Below are positions 1 through 6,874 of a DNA stretch of 33,139 bases, piece by piece (positions within the stretch are counted from its first letter, which is position 1; every line of letters begins with the position of its first letter). A program made the position numbers and the translations under genes. The stretch comes from Pseudomonadota bacterium. Its GTDB lineage: Bacteria; Pseudomonadota; Alphaproteobacteria; ATCC43930; CGMCC-115725. The notes beneath the pieces were generated by a model. The model worked only from the letters and a program-made list of their open reading frames with translations, searched no databases and was not told where the DNA came from. The DNA lies in NCBI GenBank assembly GCA_021812165.1, contig JAKAOO010000009.1:1-33139 (forward strand). Reading direction: 5' to 3'.

Positions 1-1
1 C

Positions 2-445
2 GATCTCTTCCTTCTCTTCTGCGACGATCTTTCCTTCGAAGCCGAAAACACGAGCTACAAGTCTTTGAAGGCGGCGCTCGAAGGCGGCATCGAGGGAAGG
101 CCGGCAAACGTCCTCTTTTATGCGACCTCGAATCGCCGCCATTTGATGCCGCGCGAGATGATCGAGAACGAACGGGCGACCGCGATCAATCCGGGTGAAG
201 CCGTCGAAGAGCGCGTCTCGCTTTCCGACCGCTTCGGGCTTTGGCTCGGCTTTCACGCCCTCGACCAGGAGACCTATCACGCGATCGTCGAGGGCTATGC
301 CGCCCATTACGGCCTCGAAATGGGCGAAGAGGAACTCCTCGCTCGCGCCAACGAATGGTCGATCACCCGCGGATCGCGCTCGGGCCGGGTCGCCTGGCAA
401 TTCATCCAGGATCTCGCCGGAAGGCTCGGCAAGACCCTCACCTGA
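2..445 (+). CDS. DUF815 family AAA+ ATPase, C-terminal part
   Basis: The reading frame is open from base 2, so the gene starts before the window; 147 residues and the stop are visible. The first residues read DLFLLFCDDLSFE, the Walker B-like acidic segment of the DUF815 ATPases. It is followed by a stretch ending LEGGIEGRP, the sensor-like NVLFYATSNRRHL, and a conserved block ending in INPGEAVEE and LSDRFGLWLGFH. This combination is diagnostic of the DUF815 family of uncharacterised P-loop ATPases, which are usually about 280-300 residues long. An ATG at 65 is internal and is not the start. The cellular role is not established. The next intact gene is more than 1 kb away, so it ends its transcription unit. 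Confidence 0.9.
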   Translation, partial: DLFLLFCDDLSFEAENTSYKSLKAALEGGIEGRPANVLFYATSNRRHLMPREMIENERATAINPGEAVEERVSLSDRFGLWLGFHALDQETYHAIVEGYAAHYGLEMGEEELLARANEWSITRGSRSGRVAWQFIQDLAGRLGKTLT

Positions 446-481
446 CCCCGCGTTCCGCCCCGGTTGAGGCGCGAAGAGATG

Positions 482-499
482 GCCGCGGTCGACCGCGGC
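482..499. repeat. 18-bp perfect palindrome after the DUF815 gene
   Basis: The sequence GCCGCGGTCGACCGCGGC is a perfect palindrome 37 bases after the stop of the DUF815 gene. In RNA it could form a GC-rich hairpin, but no run of T follows, so a factor-independent terminator is only a possibility. It could equally be a protein-binding site. Confidence 0.5.
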
Positions 500-540
500 G
501 CAAAGCCTTGTTAACTTCGACGCACAAAGACCGCGGCGAA

Positions 541-580
541 CGGTTACGGTGGGTTAGGGTTACGGGGTTACGGGTTACGG
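541..580 (+). repeat. Imperfect tandem GGTTACGG-type repeats
   Basis: About five imperfect copies of a 7-9 base unit (GGTTACGG, GGGTTAGGG, TTACGGGG, TTACGGG, TTACGG) lie head to tail. They are followed by TGACAGTGCATTTAACTGAC at 581-600. No coding frame here looks real. The patch lies just before the IS630-type remnant and may belong to the same accessory stretch; its origin is unknown. Confidence 0.6.
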
Positions 581-626
581 TGACAGTGCATTTAACTGAC
601 ATGCCTTCGGAGTCGTGAGCGTCGCG

Positions 627-914
627 GCGATGTCTTACTTACTCACCAGTCTGTGATATAGGCTATAGTGGGAGCCCGGAAGAATGAGCGAACGAGGGCG
701 GGTGTCCGTTTGATGGCGGCGAGCTGGGCGTCGATCTTTTCGCGCAGCTTCTCGCCCTCGCGCACCCGCTCCATCGCCATCAGCCGAATCGCTTCCAGCG
801 TGCGGTGGTCAAAACCGCGTCCATCTCGCTGCATCCCAAATCGTCCCCCAGAACGAACCGCCTGCCAACCCAAATGTAGCCTCACTTCACGACTGCTGAG
901 TAATAAGCGACATC
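627..914 (-). mobile_element. Internally deleted IS630-family element (MITE-like)
   Basis: Two imperfect inverted ends bound the segment: GCGATGTCTTACTTACTC at 627-644 and GAGTAATAAGCGACATC at 898-914. The reverse complement of the first matches the second, apart from a small length difference. Inside, on the minus strand, is a short open frame (643-834) that joins the start and the end of an IS630-type transposase. At roughly 290 bp the element is far shorter than a complete IS630 (about 1.1 kb) and could only move with a transposase supplied from elsewhere. I could not identify a duplicated TA target next to the ends, so the exact boundaries are uncertain. Confidence 0.6.
643..834 (-). pseudogene. 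IS630-type transposase remnant, N- and C-terminal pieces fused in frame
   Basis: The frame starts with ATG at 832-834 and encodes 63 residues. Residues 1-28 (MQRDGRGFDHRTLEAIRLMA and after) look like the start of the helix-turn-helix region of IS630-family transposases. From residue 29 on it jumps to a segment ending VRSFFRAPTIAYITDW, which resembles the C-terminal end of the same family. The DDE catalytic core of about 250 residues is missing. The stop codon lies inside the terminal repeat, as expected if that end is the original IS end. The frame can be extended upstream to 1221, but that part has no recognisable homology. It is probably non-functional, although a small DNA-binding peptide cannot be excluded. 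Confidence 0.6.
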
Positions 915-1232
915 TCCCCCGGTAGACGTGACGCTCATCATCCGGCAAAGGTGGCCGCATACGCTGTCTGCCGATGCTACCGGTTATGACGATACGATCT
1001 GGATGCCGTGCCTGAGATATGAGGACAACAATTTCGATTGGTAGCCGACCGCGGAACGCCCGTGCGCGCAAGCGAGCGGCGTATCTGACATAGGAGGACA
1101 AGAATGCTTCCGGGCGACCGGGAAGACGAAATCGGTCGCGCGTTGCTTCCTGGCAGACCCTGGAGGGACGGCGCCCGGCTGCCCCCCCAAACTGATGTCC
1201 CGACCGCGAAGTCCGTGACATAAATCCGCGGT
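915..1232. other. Gene-free stretch, nothing recognised
   Basis: No open frame here has a plausible start, ribosome binding site and codon use together, and I recognise no RNA gene. Long minus-strand frames that cross it look like chance frames in GC-rich DNA. It separates the IS630 remnant from the dispersed repeats and may be decayed sequence. Confidence 0.5.
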
Positions 1233-1383
1233 GTCATTGCGACCCCCGGACGGCCGCCCTCTCGGGCGTTCCGGGGGGAAGCATTCTCGCACTCGATGGT
1301 CTTGGGATTGCCCGAGATCGCTTCGTCGCGCAGTTTATCCTCGGGCCGCGCGAAGCGCGGACCCGCGGGCTCCTCGCAATGAC
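1233..1383. repeat. Dispersed repeat with inverted GTCATTGCGA termini (MITE-like)
   Basis: The segment begins GTCATTGCGA (1233-1242) and ends TCGCAATGAC (1374-1383), a perfect 10-bp inverted repeat 151 bp apart. Inside are two hairpins: CCCCCGGA pairing with TCCGGGGG, and CCGCGC-GAA-GCGCGG. The termini and internal hairpins match a type of palindromic repeat that is scattered through many alphaproteobacterial genomes. It is non-coding. Confidence 0.7.
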
Positions 1384-1477
1384 GGGAAATACTGCTGCGA
1401 ATTTGCGGCTCAGGACGCTGACAGCTTGTTGAAAAACTCTCGGAAGGGCTCGAAGCGGCCGGCAGCAGCCCGGTAAT

Positions 1478-1560
1478 CGTCATTCCCGCGAAAGCGGGAA
1501 TCGAGCGGGCCGAACGCCTTCCGGGTTCCGGCTCTCCGCTTCGCTGCGGCCGTAATGACG
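1478..1560. repeat. Dispersed CGTCATTCCCGCGAAAGCGGG repeat
   Basis: The segment starts CGTCATT and ends AATGACG, and contains the hairpin CCCGC-GAAA-GCGGG at 1485-1498. This is the widespread proteobacterial dispersed repeat with the CGTCATTCCCGCGAAAGC signature. It ends 43 bp from the stop of the ABC ATPase gene and could act as a transcript end or stabiliser for that operon; this role is inferred from position only. Confidence 0.75.
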
Positions 1561-1603
1561 GAATTCGGTCTCTGCGGGGCTTTTCCGTCATCCTCCTAAG
1601 AGA

Positions 1604-2416
1604 CTAATGAACCCGTTCCGCGGAGGGCTCGTGCCGGTGGGCGTCGCGCTCGACCGGATGGCCGCCGGACATGACGAAAATGCGCCCCCTGATCGGCACC
1701 ACCTCGATCTCGGCTCCGTAGAGCCGCGACAGGACCGGACCCGTGACGACCTCCTCGACCGTCCCGAGGGCCGCCTGCCCGCGCCCCAGATAAAGCACGC
1801 GGTCGATCGCGCCGAGCAGAGGGTTGAGTTCATGGGCGGAGAAAAGCACGGTGATTTGAAGCTCGCGCCGAAGCGATCGCACGAGCGCGACGACTTCGCT
1901 CTCGTGGCGCGGGTCGAGGCTGATGAGCGGCTCGTCCAAAAGGAGAAGGCGCGGCTCCCCGATCAGCGCCTGGGCGAGAAGCAAACGCTGCCGCTCACCG
2001 CCCGAGATCTCGGCAAGAGGGCGCCGGGAGAGTTCGCGCGCGCCCACAAGTTCGAGAACGCGATCGACTTCCGCCCGCCCTCTCGCGCCGGCGATCGGCA
2101 GGCCGAGGCGATGGCCGTTATAGACGCTCGCGATGAAATCCGAGCCCCTGAGCCGCATGCCGGCGATGTCGCCGCGGACCTGCGGCATGTAGCCGATTGC
2201 GGGGTTGCCGCGCGTCGCCGGGCGCCCGAGAACGTGGATCCTCCCCCGGCTCGGCGGCACCAGCCCCAGGACGGCGCGCATCAGAGTGGTTTTGCCGGAG
2301 CCGTTCGGCCCGAGAACGCCGATAAATTCACCCGCGGCGATGCGCAAATCCACCTCCGAGAGGATGACGCGACTGCCGAGGGAAAGCGAGGCATCGCGGA
2401 ATTCTATGGCATTCAT
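1604..2416 (-). CDS. znuC: Metal ABC transporter ATP-binding protein (ZnuC/MntB type)
   Basis: A 270-residue ABC ATPase that would power uptake of a divalent metal at the inner membrane. Visible motifs are Walker A GPNGSGKT (residues 36-43), signature ISGGERQR (137-144) and Walker B LLLLDEP (157-163). The C-terminus, with RGRIFVMSGGH followed by a His-containing tail, is typical of zinc/manganese-type ATPases. The ATG at 2414-2416 lies 6 bp after the stop of the binding-protein gene, so the two are co-transcribed. The membrane permease gene expected next (znuB type) is absent; dispersed repeats begin 43 bp downstream. The family is certain. Zinc as substrate is inferred from the neighbourhood and operator, and the gene symbol should be read in that light. 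Confidence 0.85.
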   Translation of the reverse strand: MNAIEFRDASLSLGSRVILSEVDLRIAAGEFIGVLGPNGSGKTTLMRAVLGLVPPSRGRIHVLGRPATRGNPAIGYMPQVRGDIAGMRLRGSDFIASVYNGHRLGLPIAGARGRAEVDRVLELVGARELSRRPLAEISGGERQRLLLAQALIGEPRLLLLDEPLISLDPRHESEVVALVRSLRRELQITVLFSAHELNPLLGAIDRVLYLGRGQAALGTVEEVVTGPVLSRLYGAEIEVVPIRGRIFVMSGGHPVERDAHRHEPSAERVH

Positions 2417-2422
2417 GGGCGC

Positions 2423-3298
2423 TTATGTCGCTAGCGCGCGATCGACCGCATCGAGTTCTCTCACCATCCAACCCTGGTAATTCTCGCCCGGAGGTTCGGT
2501 CTCCGTGACGCCCACCACAGGGATGTGGGAAGCCTCGGCGAGCCTCACCATGCGCCGGGCGACCGGGCCCGAGACCTGGCTGTTATAAACGAGCATTCGC
2601 ACCCGATGCATCCTCAGATCCGTCTCGAAGGCCGCGACCTCGGAGGCGCCCGGCTCGGTGTTGTTCATCATCGCGAGCTGAAAGCCCCGGTTTTCGACCC
2701 GCATCCCGAGCGCCTCGAACATGGCGCCGAAAACCGGTTCCGTCGCCGTCACGGGCGTGCCGGAAAGGCGCGCGCGCAACGCCGCGACCCTGGCCTCGAT
2801 CGGTTTCATCGATTGCTCGAACCGCGCGAGGCGCGCCTCATATAACGCCCGGTGCGCCGGGTCGGCTTTTTCGAGAGCGGTCGCGAACGCTTTCGCAAAG
2901 GCCGGCATCGTCTTCGGATCGTACCAGATGTGCGGGTTGTCGCCGGGCTTTGCGCCAACGAGATCGGCGACGGCGATCGCCTTGCGGTTCGAGCCCCTCG
3001 CCGCCCCGAGCAACCTTTTCATCCAAGGATCGTAGCCGATGCCGTTATAAACGACGAGGCGCGCGGCGGAGACGGCGCGCGCCACGGAAGGGCTTGCTTC
3101 GAAGAGGTGCGGATCTTGGTCGGGGTTTTTGAGGATGCTCGTCACCTTCACCTCGGGCCCGCCGATCTGCTGCGCCACATCGCCGTAGAAATTCTCGGCG
3201 GCAACGACGATGATGCGCGGCGCGGCGGAAGCAGGCGCCGGAGCGAACAGGATAGCGGCAGCCGCCAGGACGAGGAGCAACTTCAACCCGAACCCCAC
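2423..3298 (-). CDS. znuA: Periplasmic metal-binding protein of ABC transporter (ZnuA/TroA family)
   Basis: A cluster A-I solute-binding protein that delivers a divalent metal to an inner-membrane ABC importer. No ATG is available. GTG at 3296-3298 (291 residues) or TTG at 3284-3286 (287 residues) both give a signal peptide ending ASA-AP. The family is shown by ENFYGDVAQQIGG, DPHLFEASPS and NPHIWYDP. Likely metal ligands are H64, H123, E187 (in TEPVFGAMFEALGM) and E266 or E268. A glutamate as third ligand is what manganese/iron binders such as PsaA have, where zinc binders usually have histidine, and there is no His-rich loop. The metal is therefore uncertain. A longer open frame continues upstream, but it overlaps the divergent porin gene and is not coding. 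Confidence 0.85.
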   Translation of the reverse strand: MGFGLKLLLVLAAAAILFAPAPASAAPRIIVVAAENFYGDVAQQIGGPEVKVTSILKNPDQDPHLFEASPSVARAVSAARLVVYNGIGYDPWMKRLLGAARGSNRKAIAVADLVGAKPGDNPHIWYDPKTMPAFAKAFATALEKADPAHRALYEARLARFEQSMKPIEARVAALRARLSGTPVTATEPVFGAMFEALGMRVENRGFQLAMMNNTEPGASEVAAFETDLRMHRVRMLVYNSQVSGPVARRMVRLAEASHIPVVGVTETEPPGENYQGWMVRELDAVDRALAT

Positions 3299-3330
3299 CC
3301 CACCGATGTGGCGGCCAGCAAGGGATTGTC

Positions 3331-3348
3331 GATACGATATAACGTATC
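3331..3348. promoter_or_regulatory. Zur-like palindromic operator between znuA-type gene and porin
   Basis: GATACGATATAACGTATC is an inverted repeat with 6-bp perfect arms (GATACG/CGTATC) around ATATAA. It lies 33 bp before the GTG of the binding-protein gene and 71 bp before the GTG of the divergent porin gene. Its AT-rich centre and spacing resemble Zur boxes of alphaproteobacteria (TGTTATAACA-type core). Zur binding is inferred. A site here could repress both genes when metal is plentiful. Confidence 0.55.
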
Positions 3349-3418
3349 CTCTCCCTCGCTTCGCCGCCACCCCGCTCGGCCGGCGCCGGCGATAAAGGGA
3401 AAGACGCGGGAACGTAGG

Positions 3419-4777
3419 GTGCGCGAGCTTCGGCCCCTGCCGCGCTTCCTGGCGGCCGCCGCGTTCCTGCTCTCGGCCGTGCCGGCGCTCGCGCAAACCG
3501 CTCCCGCCGAGCAATGGCAGCGACGGAACCTCTTGGGCGACATTGGAGGCCTGCGCACGATCCTCGCGGAATACGGCGCTCGTCTCGATCTCTCCGAGAC
3601 GAGCGAAGTCTTCGGCAACCTGACGGGCGGCGTCCATCGCGGTTTCGAATATGCGGGGCTCACCAGGATGGCGCTCACGCTCGACACCGCGAAAGCCTTC
3701 GGCTGGAGCGGCGGCACCTTTTATGCCAGGGCGCTGCAGATCCATGGCCGCAATCTCTCCGCCGATAATCTCGCCGTCCTGCAGACGATCAGCAACATCG
3801 ACGCCGACCGGTCCACTCGCCTCTGGGATCTCTGGTACGAGCAGAAGCTGCCGCGCCTCAATCTCGATTTCACGATCGGCCAGGAGAACGTCGATCACGA
3901 CTTTATCGTCAGCAAATATGCCGGCCTCTTCATCGACGCGATGAACGGCTGGCCGGCGCTTCCCTCGAACGACCTCTATGCGGGAGGACCGGTTTACCCT
4001 CTTTCCTCCCCCGGCGTTCTCCTCAAGGGCAAGCCGGCAAAGGCCCTCACCGTTCTCGCCGGCGTCTTCGACGACAATCCGCCGGGCGGCCCGTTTTTCG
4101 ATGATTCCCAGCTGCGCGACGGCGAAGCGTCGGGGACGCGGTTCAATCTCGGGACGGGCGCGCTCATCCTCGCCGAGGTCCAATACCATGGAAAGATCCT
4201 GCCTTTTACGGGCGCGTCGCTTCCCGGCACCTACAAGCTCGGCGCCTGGATCGATACCGGGCGCTTTCCCGATCAGCGCTTCGACACCTCCGGGCTCTCG
4301 CTCGCCGCGCCGGGGAGCACCGGCGTCCCGCGCTTCCACCACGGCGACTTCAGCATCTACGGCGTCATCGACCAGAAGGTGTGGCGATCGCTCGGCGCCT
4401 TTCTGCGCGTCATGGGCGCGCCCGCCGATCGCAATCTCGTCGATTGGAGCCTCAACGCCGGGCTCGATCTCAAAGCCCCGCTGCCGGGGCGCAAGGACGA
4501 CTCTTTCGGTATCGCCTATGGCTGGGCGCATGTGAGCGGGCAGGCGAGCGCTCTCGACCGGGACGTCGCGATTTTCACCGGAAGGAGCTTTCCGATCCGC
4601 AGCGCCGAGCACATCGTTGAAATCACCTACGTCTACAGCCTTGCGCCGTGGTGGCAGCTGCAACCGGATCTGCAATACGTCGTCAACCCGGGAGGGGGCA
4701 TCCCGAACCCGCAGGACCCGCCGCAGCGCATCGGCAACGAACTCGTCGTCGGGCTCCGGACGACCCTCACCTTTTGA
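3419..4777 (+). CDS. OprB-family outer-membrane porin
   Basis: A 452-residue predicted beta-barrel of the carbohydrate-selective porin (OprB) family. The start is GTG at 3419; no ATG lies nearby, and the frame from there gives a signal peptide ending PALA-Q (residues 1-26). The mature part begins with RNLLGDIGGLRTILAEYG, as OprB proteins do. It continues with alternating barrel strands and ends in the aromatic-terminated strand LVVGLRTTLTF, the outer-membrane assembly signal. The family is annotated for sugar uptake. Here the gene is divergent from a metal ABC transporter and shares its putative operator, so metal or metal-chelate entry is a plausible alternative. The next gene, dapF, begins 52 bp downstream and has its own promoter. 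Confidence 0.85.
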   Translation: MRELRPLPRFLAAAAFLLSAVPALAQTAPAEQWQRRNLLGDIGGLRTILAEYGARLDLSETSEVFGNLTGGVHRGFEYAGLTRMALTLDTAKAFGWSGGTFYARALQIHGRNLSADNLAVLQTISNIDADRSTRLWDLWYEQKLPRLNLDFTIGQENVDHDFIVSKYAGLFIDAMNGWPALPSNDLYAGGPVYPLSSPGVLLKGKPAKALTVLAGVFDDNPPGGPFFDDSQLRDGEASGTRFNLGTGALILAEVQYHGKILPFTGASLPGTYKLGAWIDTGRFPDQRFDTSGLSLAAPGSTGVPRFHHGDFSIYGVIDQKVWRSLGAFLRVMGAPADRNLVDWSLNAGLDLKAPLPGRKDDSFGIAYGWAHVSGQASALDRDVAIFTGRSFPIRSAEHIVEITYVYSLAPWWQLQPDLQYVVNPGGGIPNPQDPPQRIGNELVVGLRTTLTF

Positions 4778-4792
4778 GGGGCCTCGGGCGGG

Positions 4793-4823
4793 TTGGACAG
4801 GCCGTGCCGATCCGCCATATAAG
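4793..4823 (+). promoter_or_regulatory. Predicted sigma70-type promoter of dapF
   Basis: TTGGAC at 4793-4798 (or TGGACA one base later) and TATAAG at 4818-4823 are 18-19 bp apart. The predicted transcription start is at or beside the A of the dapF ATG (4830), which would make the mRNA leaderless. There is no Shine-Dalgarno sequence before the ATG. Confidence 0.4.
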
Positions 4824-4829
4824 CCGCGG

Positions 4830-5672
4830 ATGAAACGCATCCCCTTTTTCAAGATGCACGGGCTCGGGAACGACTTTGTCGTGCTCGACGCGCGCGCGAG
4901 CCTTTTTCCTCTCGATGCCGCGGGGGTGCGCGCGCTTGCCGACCGCCATACCGGGATCGGCTGCGATCAGGTGATCGAGATGCTGCCGGCGCGCAACCCG
5001 GCAGCCGACTTTTTGATGCGCATCCATAACCGCGACGGCAGCGCGGCCGAGGCGTGCGGCAACGCGACGCGCTGCCTCGCCTACCTTCGCTTGCGCGAGG
5101 GCGGCGAGCGGAGCATCGCGATCGAGACGGCGGCCGGGCTTCTTTTTGCCGAGGTCGAGGGGGAGGACCGCATCGCCGTCGATATGGGAAGGGCGAAGAC
5201 GCTCTGGAACGAGATCCCGCTTGCCCGCCCCTCAGACACGCTCTCGCTCGATCTCGTGGAGGGGCCCCTCTCCGCGCCCTGCTGCACCAACATCGGCAAC
5301 CCGCACGCGACCTTTTTCGTCGCCGACGCCGAGGCGGTCGATCTCGCCTCTCTCGGACCGGCGCTCGAGCATCACCCCCTCTTCCCCGAACGCGCCAATA
5401 TCGGCGTCGCGAGCGTTCTGGAGCCGGGGCGTATCCGGCTTCGGGTGTGGGAGCGCGGCGCCGGCCTCACCCGCGCTTGCGGCAGCGCCGCCTGCGCCGC
5501 TCTCGTCGCCGCCAATCGGCGCGGGCTTACGGGGCGCCGGGCCGCGGTCGCTCTCGACGGCGGCAGCCTCGAAATCCTTTGGCGTGAAGACGGCCACGTC
5601 GTGATGACGGGTCCGGCGGCGCTCTCGTTCGAAGGTTCTTTCGACCCCGCGCTTCTGCGCAGAGAGCCATGA
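4830..5672 (+). CDS. dapF: Diaminopimelate epimerase
   Basis: Cytoplasmic enzyme that converts LL- to meso-diaminopimelate, used for lysine and peptidoglycan synthesis. The 280-residue protein has the family start FFKMHGLGNDFVVLD. Both catalytic cysteines are present: C76 in the ACGNATRC block and C217 in RACGSAACAAL, at the spacing seen in characterised enzymes. The substrate-binding GNPHATFF is also intact. The ATG at 4830 was chosen because it begins exactly at the conserved N-terminus; longer in-frame extensions run into the porin gene. The stop overlaps the start of mtaB (ATGA), so the two are translationally coupled. The start has no ribosome binding site. Confidence 0.97.
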   Translation: MKRIPFFKMHGLGNDFVVLDARASLFPLDAAGVRALADRHTGIGCDQVIEMLPARNPAADFLMRIHNRDGSAAEACGNATRCLAYLRLREGGERSIAIETAAGLLFAEVEGEDRIAVDMGRAKTLWNEIPLARPSDTLSLDLVEGPLSAPCCTNIGNPHATFFVADAEAVDLASLGPALEHHPLFPERANIGVASVLEPGRIRLRVWERGAGLTRACGSAACAALVAANRRGLTGRRAAVALDGGSLEILWREDGHVVMTGPAALSFEGSFDPALLRREP

Positions 5673-6874
5673 GCGAGGTCGAGGTCATCACCTTCGGCTG
5701 CCGCCTCAACGCCTACGAAAGCGAGGGGATCGCCCGCGCCGCCGCCGCCGCGGGGCTCAGAGACGCGATCATCGTCAACACCTGCGCCGTCACCGCCGAA
5801 GCCGAACGCCAGGCGCGCCAGGCGATCCGGCGCGCGAGGCGGCTGCGTCCTTCGGCGCGGCTCATCGTCACCGGCTGCGCCGCGGAGATCTCGCCCGAAC
5901 GCTATCGCGCTCTCGCGGAGGTCGATGGCGTCGTCGCCAACAGGGCAAAGCTGAAGCCGGAAAGCTATGGCGCTCGGGCCGGCTGTCCGCTCCCTTCGGT
6001 CGACGGCTCCAGAGGCCCCGTCCGCGCCTATCTCGAGGTGCAAAAGGGGTGCGACCACCGCTGCACCTTTTGCGTCATCCCGCTCGGGCGCGGCCCGAGC
6101 CGTTCGGTGCCGCCCGCCGAAGTGGTGGCGGAAGCGCGGCGCCTCGTCGCCTCCGGCACCCGCGAGATCACCCTGACCGGCGTCGATCTGACCGCCTACG
6201 GCGCCGATCTCGGCGGGACGACGAGCCTCGGCGCTCTCGCCCGGCAGCTTCTCGCGGAGCTTCCGGAGCTGCCTCGGCTGCGCCTCTCCTCGCTCGATCC
6301 CTCAGAGATCGATTTGGAGCTTTGGCGTCTCCTCTCTGAAGCACCAAGGCTCATGCCGCATCTCCACCTCTCGCTGCAATCGGGCGACGATCTCATCCTG
6401 AAGCGGATGAAGAGGCGGCATTCGCGGGCCGCGGCGCTCGCCGTCGCCAGGCGCGCGCGAGCGCTGCGGCCGGAGGTGGCGCTCGGCGCCGATCTGATTG
6501 CCGGTTTCCCGACCGAAAGCGAGGCGGCCTTCGAGCGCAGCCTCGACCTCGTCGAGGAAGCCGGCCTCGCCTTTCTCCACGTTTTTCCCTATAGCCCGCG
6601 CCCGGACACCCCTGCCGCGCGCATGCCGCAGCTCGACCCCGCCCTCATCAAAGAGCGCGCGGCGCGGCTTCGAGAACGGGGCGAGGGAACGCGCATGGAT
6701 GATTTTTGCCGCCGCATCGGCAGCGAAAGCGAGGTCTTGGTCGAGCGCCCCGGGCTCGGCCGGGCCGCGTTTTACGCGCCCGTCCGCTTGGCTGCGAGCG
6801 AGGAGGACGGCGCCATCCGGCGTGTTGTTCTGGCGGCAGCGAATGGCGACGGCTTCGTGGGGGTGTTCCGCTGA
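5669..6874 (+). CDS. mtaB: tRNA t6A37 methylthiotransferase MtaB
   Basis: Radical-SAM enzyme that adds a methylthio group to N6-threonylcarbamoyladenosine at tRNA position 37 (ms2t6A). It has 401 residues. The N-terminal domain carries the three cysteines for the auxiliary 4Fe-4S cluster: C11 (TFGCRLNAYES), C39 (NTCAVTAEAE) and C70 (VTGCAAE). The radical-SAM motif CDHRCTFC (C128, C132, C135) follows, and a TRAM-like C-terminal end closes the protein. The GCRLNAYES sequence and the length distinguish MtaB from MiaB and RimO. It overlaps dapF by 4 bp and ftsY by 1 base, so the three genes form one operon, a common alphaproteobacterial arrangement. Confidence 0.95.
   Translation: MSEVEVITFGCRLNAYESEGIARAAAAAGLRDAIIVNTCAVTAEAERQARQAIRRARRLRPSARLIVTGCAAEISPERYRALAEVDGVVANRAKLKPESYGARAGCPLPSVDGSRGPVRAYLEVQKGCDHRCTFCVIPLGRGPSRSVPPAEVVAEARRLVASGTREITLTGVDLTAYGADLGGTTSLGALARQLLAELPELPRLRLSSLDPSEIDLELWRLLSEAPRLMPHLHLSLQSGDDLILKRMKRRHSRAAALAVARRARALRPEVALGADLIAGFPTESEAAFERSLDLVEEAGLAFLHVFPYSPRPDTPAARMPQLDPALIKERAARLRERGEGTRMDDFCRRIGSESEVLVERPGLGRAAFYAPVRLAASEEDGAIRRVVLAAANGDGFVGVFR

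Noticed and set aside
643-1221. A 192-codon minus-strand frame taken as one gene
   Set aside because: Only the last 63 codons show recognisable (IS630-type) sequence. The upstream part is non-homologous, Arg-rich and typical of chance frames in GC-rich DNA.
1427-1439. TTGTTGAAAAACT as an insertion-sequence terminus
   Set aside because: It resembles common IS ends, but I found no matching inverted end or transposase piece, so one short match is not enough.
2852-3418. Upstream extension of the porin gene
   Set aside because: It is antisense to the binding-protein gene. The signal peptide and family homology begin at GTG 3419.
3287-4852. N-terminal extension of the metal-binding protein gene to 809 codons
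   Set aside because: It lies antisense to the porin gene, has no homology, and the true protein starts with its signal peptide near 3286-3298.
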